Part shown: one piece after another, positions 6,522 through 9,459 of the stretch
Position numbering within the stretch: the stretch's first letter is position 1
Layout of the letters: the number at the start of each line of letters is the position of its first letter
Assembly (NCBI GenBank): GCA_934215405.1
Contig: CAKPZU010000084.1
Location: 1 to 9,459 of the forward strand
DNA length: 9,459 bases
Source of the DNA: an uncultured Bacilli bacterium
GTDB lineage: Bacteria > Bacillota_I > Bacilli_A > RFN20 > CAG-631
Direction: 5' to 3'
The notes under the pieces: model-generated
Databases searched by the model: none
Seen by the model: only the letters and a program-made list of their open reading frames with translations
What the model was told of the DNA's origin: nothing
Program-made: the position numbers and the translations under genes

Positions 6522-7538
6522 TTAATTTGAAAAATCTTCAAGTTCATATTGGGGCATAGCTGAAATGTTTAAATCATTATTATAGGTAGATGAAATAATT
6601 TTATAATAAGCACACATACCTATCATAGCAGCATTATCACCACATAAAGATAACTTTGGTAAAATTAAATCAACATTTGGGTAATTTTTATTTAATAGCT
6701 CACTCAATTTATTTCTTAAGCTACTATTAGCAGATGAACCGCCAGCTGCAACAAATGTTTTTATTTCAGGATACATTTTTAAGGCAATTTTTACTTTTCT
6801 AATTAATATATCAGTAGCTACTTCTTGGAAGGAAGCAGCAATATCTTCTTTTTTATATTCAATATGCTTTTGATCCATATTGTGGCATAAATTTATTACA
6901 GCTGATTTTAAGCCTGAATAGGAAAAATCAAGGGTATTATCATTTTTAGGAAGAGGTAGCTTATAAATACAATTACCAACATTTGCCATTTTATCAATTA
7001 TTGGACCACCTGGATAGCCTGTATTTAATAAACGTGAAACCTTATCATAAGCCTCACCTACTGCATCATCTAATGTTTGACCAATAATTTTAAATTTTAA
7101 TTCATCCTCCATATAAACAAGTTCAGTATTTCCACCACTTACAACTAAAGCCATTAAAGGAAATTTAAATTCTTTATTAAATCTATTAGCATAAATATGA
7201 CCAGCTAAATGATGAATTGGAACAAGTGGTTTATTTAATAATAAAGCAATGGTTTTAGCAGCCTGCATTCCAACATGTAAAGAGCCAACTAGTCCAGGGC
7301 CAACTGTAAATGCAATATAATCAATATCATCTAATGATATATTTGCTTTGCTTATTGCTTCATTAATAACATAAGTTATTTTTTCAACGTGTAAACGAGA
7401 AGCAAGCTCTGGCATTACTCCTCCATATTTATTATGAAATTCAATTTGTGACGAAACGACATTACTTAATAATTCCTTGTCTTTTAAAACCGCTACACAA
7501 GTATCATCACATGAGCTTTCTATTGCTAATATTATCAT
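6522..7538 (-). CDS. tsaD: tRNA N6-adenosine threonylcarbamoyltransferase TsaD
   Basis: This is the catalytic subunit that, with TsaB and TsaE, transfers threonylcarbamoyl from TC-AMP to A37 of tRNAs reading ANN codons (t6A). The ASKHA-fold signatures are AIESSCDDT (5-13), the metal-binding HHLAGH (109-114), SGGNTEL (134-140), YSGLKSA (207-213), GGSSANSSLR (266-275) and CGDNAAMIG (299-307). Length is 338 aa, normal for bacteria. The frame opens at GTG 7550, but AAAGGTGG (7554-7547) is a ribosome site 8 nt before the ATG at 7538, and family members begin with MxILAIESSCDDT, so 7538 is the start. The ribosome site overlaps the stop codon of rimI. It is the last gene of the tsaE-tsaB-rimI-tsaD operon. 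Confidence 0.96.
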   Translation of the reverse strand: MIILAIESSCDDTCVAVLKDKELLSNVVSSQIEFHNKYGGVMPELASRLHVEKITYVINEAISKANISLDDIDYIAFTVGPGLVGSLHVGMQAAKTIALLLNKPLVPIHHLAGHIYANRFNKEFKFPLMALVVSGGNTELVYMEDELKFKIIGQTLDDAVGEAYDKVSRLLNTGYPGGPIIDKMANVGNCIYKLPLPKNDNTLDFSYSGLKSAVINLCHNMDQKHIEYKKEDIAASFQEVATDILIRKVKIALKMYPEIKTFVAAGGSSANSSLRNKLSELLNKNYPNVDLILPKLSLCGDNAAMIGMCAYYKIISSTYNNDLNISAMPQYELEDFSN

Positions 7539-7552
7539 ATTTATTACCACCT

Positions 7553-8005
7553 TTATTCATATAAATCCTTTAACATCAAATATGCATCTTCACCATTTTC
7601 ATAGTATTTTTTTCTAGTTGTAACAATTTTAAAGCCACATGATTTATAAAGATTTATTGCTATTTCATTTGAAACTCTAACCTCAAGCGTTATATTAACA
7701 CAACCAGCTAAAACTATTCTTTTTTCAGCATCCTGCATTAATAGCTTTGAAAGCTTATGGCCTTGAAATTTTTTTGAAATTGAAACCTTAGTAATTTCAG
7801 CCTGCTCAAATTTTATCCAAAAGCCAATAAAGCCAACAATTTCATTTGTTTCCTTTATTACCATTTTTAAATAATAAGCAAAAGGATTATCGTTTAGTTC
7901 ATATAAATAGTCTTTTTCCTTCCATGGCTTACGATACAATTCATTTTCGATAATTAAAATATCCTTTATATCTTCATTTTTTACTTCAAGTATTTGAATT
8001 GTCAT
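7553..8005 (-). CDS. rimI: Ribosomal protein S18-alanine N-acetyltransferase RimI (GNAT)
   Basis: This 150-residue GNAT acetyltransferase would acetylate the N-terminal residue of ribosomal protein S18 with acetyl-CoA. Support comes from its position inside the t6A operon, the standard length, and RimI-like stretches: LEVRVSNEIAINLYKSCGF (107-125) holds the expected catalytic Glu (E108) and Tyr (Y120), followed by RKKYYENGEDAYLM (131-144). The acetyl-CoA pyrophosphate loop is unusual: where most members have Q/RxxGxG, this one reads QGHKLS (81-86), with both conserved glycines replaced. The start at 8005 has AAAGGA 8 nt upstream, lying within the last codons of tsaB; one base separates the tsaB stop from this ATG. 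Substrate identity is from family knowledge. Confidence 0.9.
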   Translation of the reverse strand: MTIQILEVKNEDIKDILIIENELYRKPWKEKDYLYELNDNPFAYYLKMVIKETNEIVGFIGFWIKFEQAEITKVSISKKFQGHKLSKLLMQDAEKRIVLAGCVNITLEVRVSNEIAINLYKSCGFKIVTTRKKYYENGEDAYLMLKDLYE

Positions 8006-8006
8006 T

Positions 8007-8597
8007 TTATCTATCCTTTAAATAAATTGGGACTAAAGCATCCACATTTGCAACACATTTTATATTAGGACTAATTCTATTCATATTTTCTAAAACATCA
8101 ATATCAGTTGCTGGCATATCAACTAAAAAAGTATCTAGTACAACCTCATAATCCTTATATTGCTCAATAATATTTTTTAATTCTTCTAATGTTACAACGC
8201 ATTCATCAATTACTTTAACATTATCGTTATAAATACCTAAATAAGCTCTATTAGCTTTAGCATCTAATATGACAATTTTTTTATCAACTGAAGCATAGGC
8301 ATTTAATGAAGAAATTGCCTTTAATGGTATTTTTTTTAATGATGCTAATACTTTAGCAATACACATACCAATTCTTATTCCAGTAAATGAGCCAGGTCCA
8401 TTAGTTACAACAATTTCATTAATATCATTTAAAAACAAACGAGATTCCTCAAGTGCTTCCTTTAAAACTGGAATTGTTAATTCAGATTGCATTTTTATAG
8501 CTTCCTTTTGGTATTTATAAATCAATTTATAATCCTTGGCTATTCCAATGCATAAATATTTTGTTGATGTATCTATATATAAGCTATTCATATTCAT
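8007..8597 (-). CDS. tsaB: t6A complex dimerisation subunit TsaB (YeaZ)
   Basis: TsaB is a non-catalytic ASKHA-fold partner of TsaD, needed to build the TsaD-TsaB-TsaE t6A machine. Visible are the N-terminal SLYIDTST (5-12), the signature NGPGSFTGIRIG (66-77) and a C-terminal VPIYLKDR. Length (196 aa) is at the short end; many bacterial TsaB proteins are around 220-230, suggesting a reduced C-terminal lobe. The start overlaps the end of tsaE by 14 nt. Two in-frame ATGs (8597 and 8591) follow AAGGAG (8607-8602) at spacings of 4 and 10 nt. The second matches the usual family N-terminus slightly better, so the start is uncertain by two residues. Confidence 0.94.
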   Translation of the reverse strand: MNMNSLYIDTSTKYLCIGIAKDYKLIYKYQKEAIKMQSELTIPVLKEALEESRLFLNDINEIVVTNGPGSFTGIRIGMCIAKVLASLKKIPLKAISSLNAYASVDKKIVILDAKANRAYLGIYNDNVKVIDECVVTLEELKNIIEQYKDYEVVLDTFLVDMPATDIDVLENMNRISPNIKCVANVDALVPIYLKDR

Positions 8598-9039
8598 TTA
8601 ACTCCTTAAGTAGTTGTTCATATCTTTTTCCAAAAGCTGTTAGAATAAATTTTCTTTGGTTTTTACTAATATACTTTATTTGAATTTCTAAGCGCTCATT
8701 AAACATATCAAGATTATTTAAGCAACTAGACCATTCTATAAAAATAACATTATCATTTGATATATAATCTAAAATATCATAAAAAGATGATCCTTCTAGC
8801 CTATAAGCATCAATATGAACTATTGTATACGTATCAGTTTTGTATGTTTTTAATAAAGTAAATGTTGGACTAGTTACTGTTTGCTTGACATTTTTTGCTT
8901 TTGCAAACCCTTTAACAAATGTTGTCTTACCAGCACCTAAATCGCCATTTAAAAATATAACATCTCCACCTTTTACAAATTTAGCTAATAAGCCTGCAAA
9001 TTCATAAGTTTGTTCATTATTTTTACTTTTAAACTCCAT
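8584..9039 (-). CDS. tsaE: t6A ATPase subunit TsaE (YjeE)
   Basis: TsaE is the small P-loop ATPase that binds the TsaB-TsaD dimer and resets it between t6A cycles. The Walker A loop is GDLGAGKTT (32-40), followed by TSPTFTL (56-62), HIDAYRL (75-81) and FIEW (100-103), all typical of the family. Length (151 aa) is standard. The start at 9039 has a purine-rich ribosome site, AAGAGGGTGAT, just upstream. It is the first gene of the operon; its 3' end overlaps tsaB and carries the tsaB ribosome site. Confidence 0.96.
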   Translation of the reverse strand: MEFKSKNNEQTYEFAGLLAKFVKGGDVIFLNGDLGAGKTTFVKGFAKAKNVKQTVTSPTFTLLKTYKTDTYTIVHIDAYRLEGSSFYDILDYISNDNVIFIEWSSCLNNLDMFNERLEIQIKYISKNQRKFILTAFGKRYEQLLKELNEYE

Positions 9040-9057
9040 TTTATCACCCTCTTTGTT

Positions 9058-9091
9058 ATTTTACCACTTTAATAATCTTTATTAAAGATTA
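9058..9091 (-). promoter_or_regulatory. Possible tsaE operon promoter with overlapping palindrome
   Basis: On the minus strand TAAAAT (9063-9058) could be a -10, with a weak TTTAAT -35 (9086-9081) 17 bp upstream. An 8-bp inverted repeat, TAATCTTT (9073-9080) and AAAGATTA (9084-9091) around ATT, covers this -35. It may be an operator, or chance in AT-rich DNA. The native sequence seems to end about 30-40 bp further upstream, so the real promoter may be truncated. Confidence 0.3.
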
Positions 9092-9459
9092 AATAAGAAA
9101 AAGTATATTTTTTCATATTTTTTGAATAATCCCTGCGTAGCAGCATCCAAATCGGCGTATGTGGTTTTTCCAGTTATTCCCGTAGAGATTTTTTTTGCAT
9201 CTGCTGCGGAAATGGTGGATGTTCCGTCTCCCTGTGTAGCTTTATAACTTGCCTCAACGGTAAACACATCTTTATTGTAGGTATACTGAGTTTGTGTAGT
9301 ATCCTTGTTTGTAACCACGATAGTTCCGTCGGTATCAGCATCTGATGCACTTCCCTTGTCCGTACCTGCGTAGTCGGTGGCGGTCTTGGTCATATACAAT
9401 GTATCATCCCAGGATGTAGATTTAATTGTTACCTTAATACCCTGACTTGAGTTTGCACC
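9082..9459 (-). CDS. Partial unrecognised protein fragment of different base composition
   Basis: A frame open from the window edge gives 125 residues before a TAA at 9084-9082. I do not recognise the protein. It is rich in Thr, Asp, Ala and Lys, with segments such as KVTIKSTSWDD, TVEASYKATQGDGTSTIS and TYADLDAATQGLFKKY. It has no cysteine and alternates beta-like and polar stretches, which suits an extracellular or surface-exposed protein, but no family can be named. Base composition (about 43% G+C) and codons such as ACC and GGA/GGC contrast with the rest. The last ~10 residues (EKIYFFLFNL) come from AT-rich sequence like the neighbouring operon, so the natural C-terminus has probably been replaced at a junction. 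An internal TTG at 9399 is not a convincing start; the frame continues upstream beyond the window. Confidence 0.5.
   Translation of the reverse strand, partial: GANSSQGIKVTIKSTSWDDTLYMTKTATDYAGTDKGSASDADTDGTIVVTNKDTTQTQYTYNKDVFTVEASYKATQGDGTSTISAADAKKISTGITGKTTYADLDAATQGLFKKYEKIYFFLFNL
9104..9123. repeat. Short direct repeat at the composition junction
   Basis: ATATTTTTT occurs at 9105-9113 and again at 9115-9123, two 10-bp units differing at one base. It sits exactly where composition switches from AT-rich to about 43% G+C, so it could mark a recombination or false-assembly joint. Such repeats are also common by chance in AT-rich DNA. Confidence 0.4.

Noticed and set aside
7539..7550. GTG start of tsaD four codons upstream
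   Set aside because: The GTG is part of the ribosome site AAAGGTGG for the ATG at 7538, which also matches the conserved family N-terminus.
1..9459. CRISPR array, tRNA or rRNA gene, insertion sequence
   Set aside because: No regularly spaced repeats, tRNA cloverleaf, rRNA-like stretch or transposase was seen on either strand.

Overview
The window is an AT-rich bacterial segment. A hand count gives about 24% G+C for 8581-8820. Strong purine-rich Shine-Dalgarno sites, a T-box leader and the gene content point to a low-G+C Firmicute, of the Erysipelotrichia, Bacilli or uncultured RF39-like gut type (inference). UGA acts as stop and Trp is encoded by TGG, so the standard bacterial code applies. 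The last ~340 bases differ sharply (about 43% G+C in 9121-9459) and hold an open frame running off the edge. That end is either acquired DNA or an assembly chimera.

Region 1 (1 to ~2735, all minus strand) is one transcription unit. A promoter (-35 at 2732-2727, -10 at 2709-2704) leads into a T-box leader with a mutually exclusive antiterminator and terminator. After it come trpS, a Cof-type HAD phosphatase and an EFR1-type flavodoxin/ferredoxin protein cut by the window start. The three genes are joined by 1-nt and 4-nt stop/start overlaps, so uncharged tRNA-Trp probably controls all three.

Region 2 (2735-6092) holds a divergent pair. On the minus strand is a large secreted, membrane-anchored protein with seven RCC1-like repeats (one complete beta-propeller) followed by Ig-like domains. 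On the plus strand is a sugar kinase of the N-acetylhexosamine 1-kinase (NahK) type. They share a 109-bp intergenic region.

Region 3 (6093-6521) is a 429-bp convergent intergenic stretch with several stem-loops and a short reading frame resembling a decayed piece of a YmdB-type phosphoesterase.

Region 4 (6522-9039, minus strand) is the t6A tRNA-modification operon tsaE-tsaB-rimI-tsaD, tightly packed with overlapping or nearly abutting genes. TsaB, TsaE and TsaD together transfer threonylcarbamoyl to A37 of ANN-decoding tRNAs, and RimI acetylates ribosomal protein S18. TsaC/YwlC, which makes the threonylcarbamoyl-AMP substrate, is not in the window.

Region 5 (~9115-9459) is the compositionally foreign tail.
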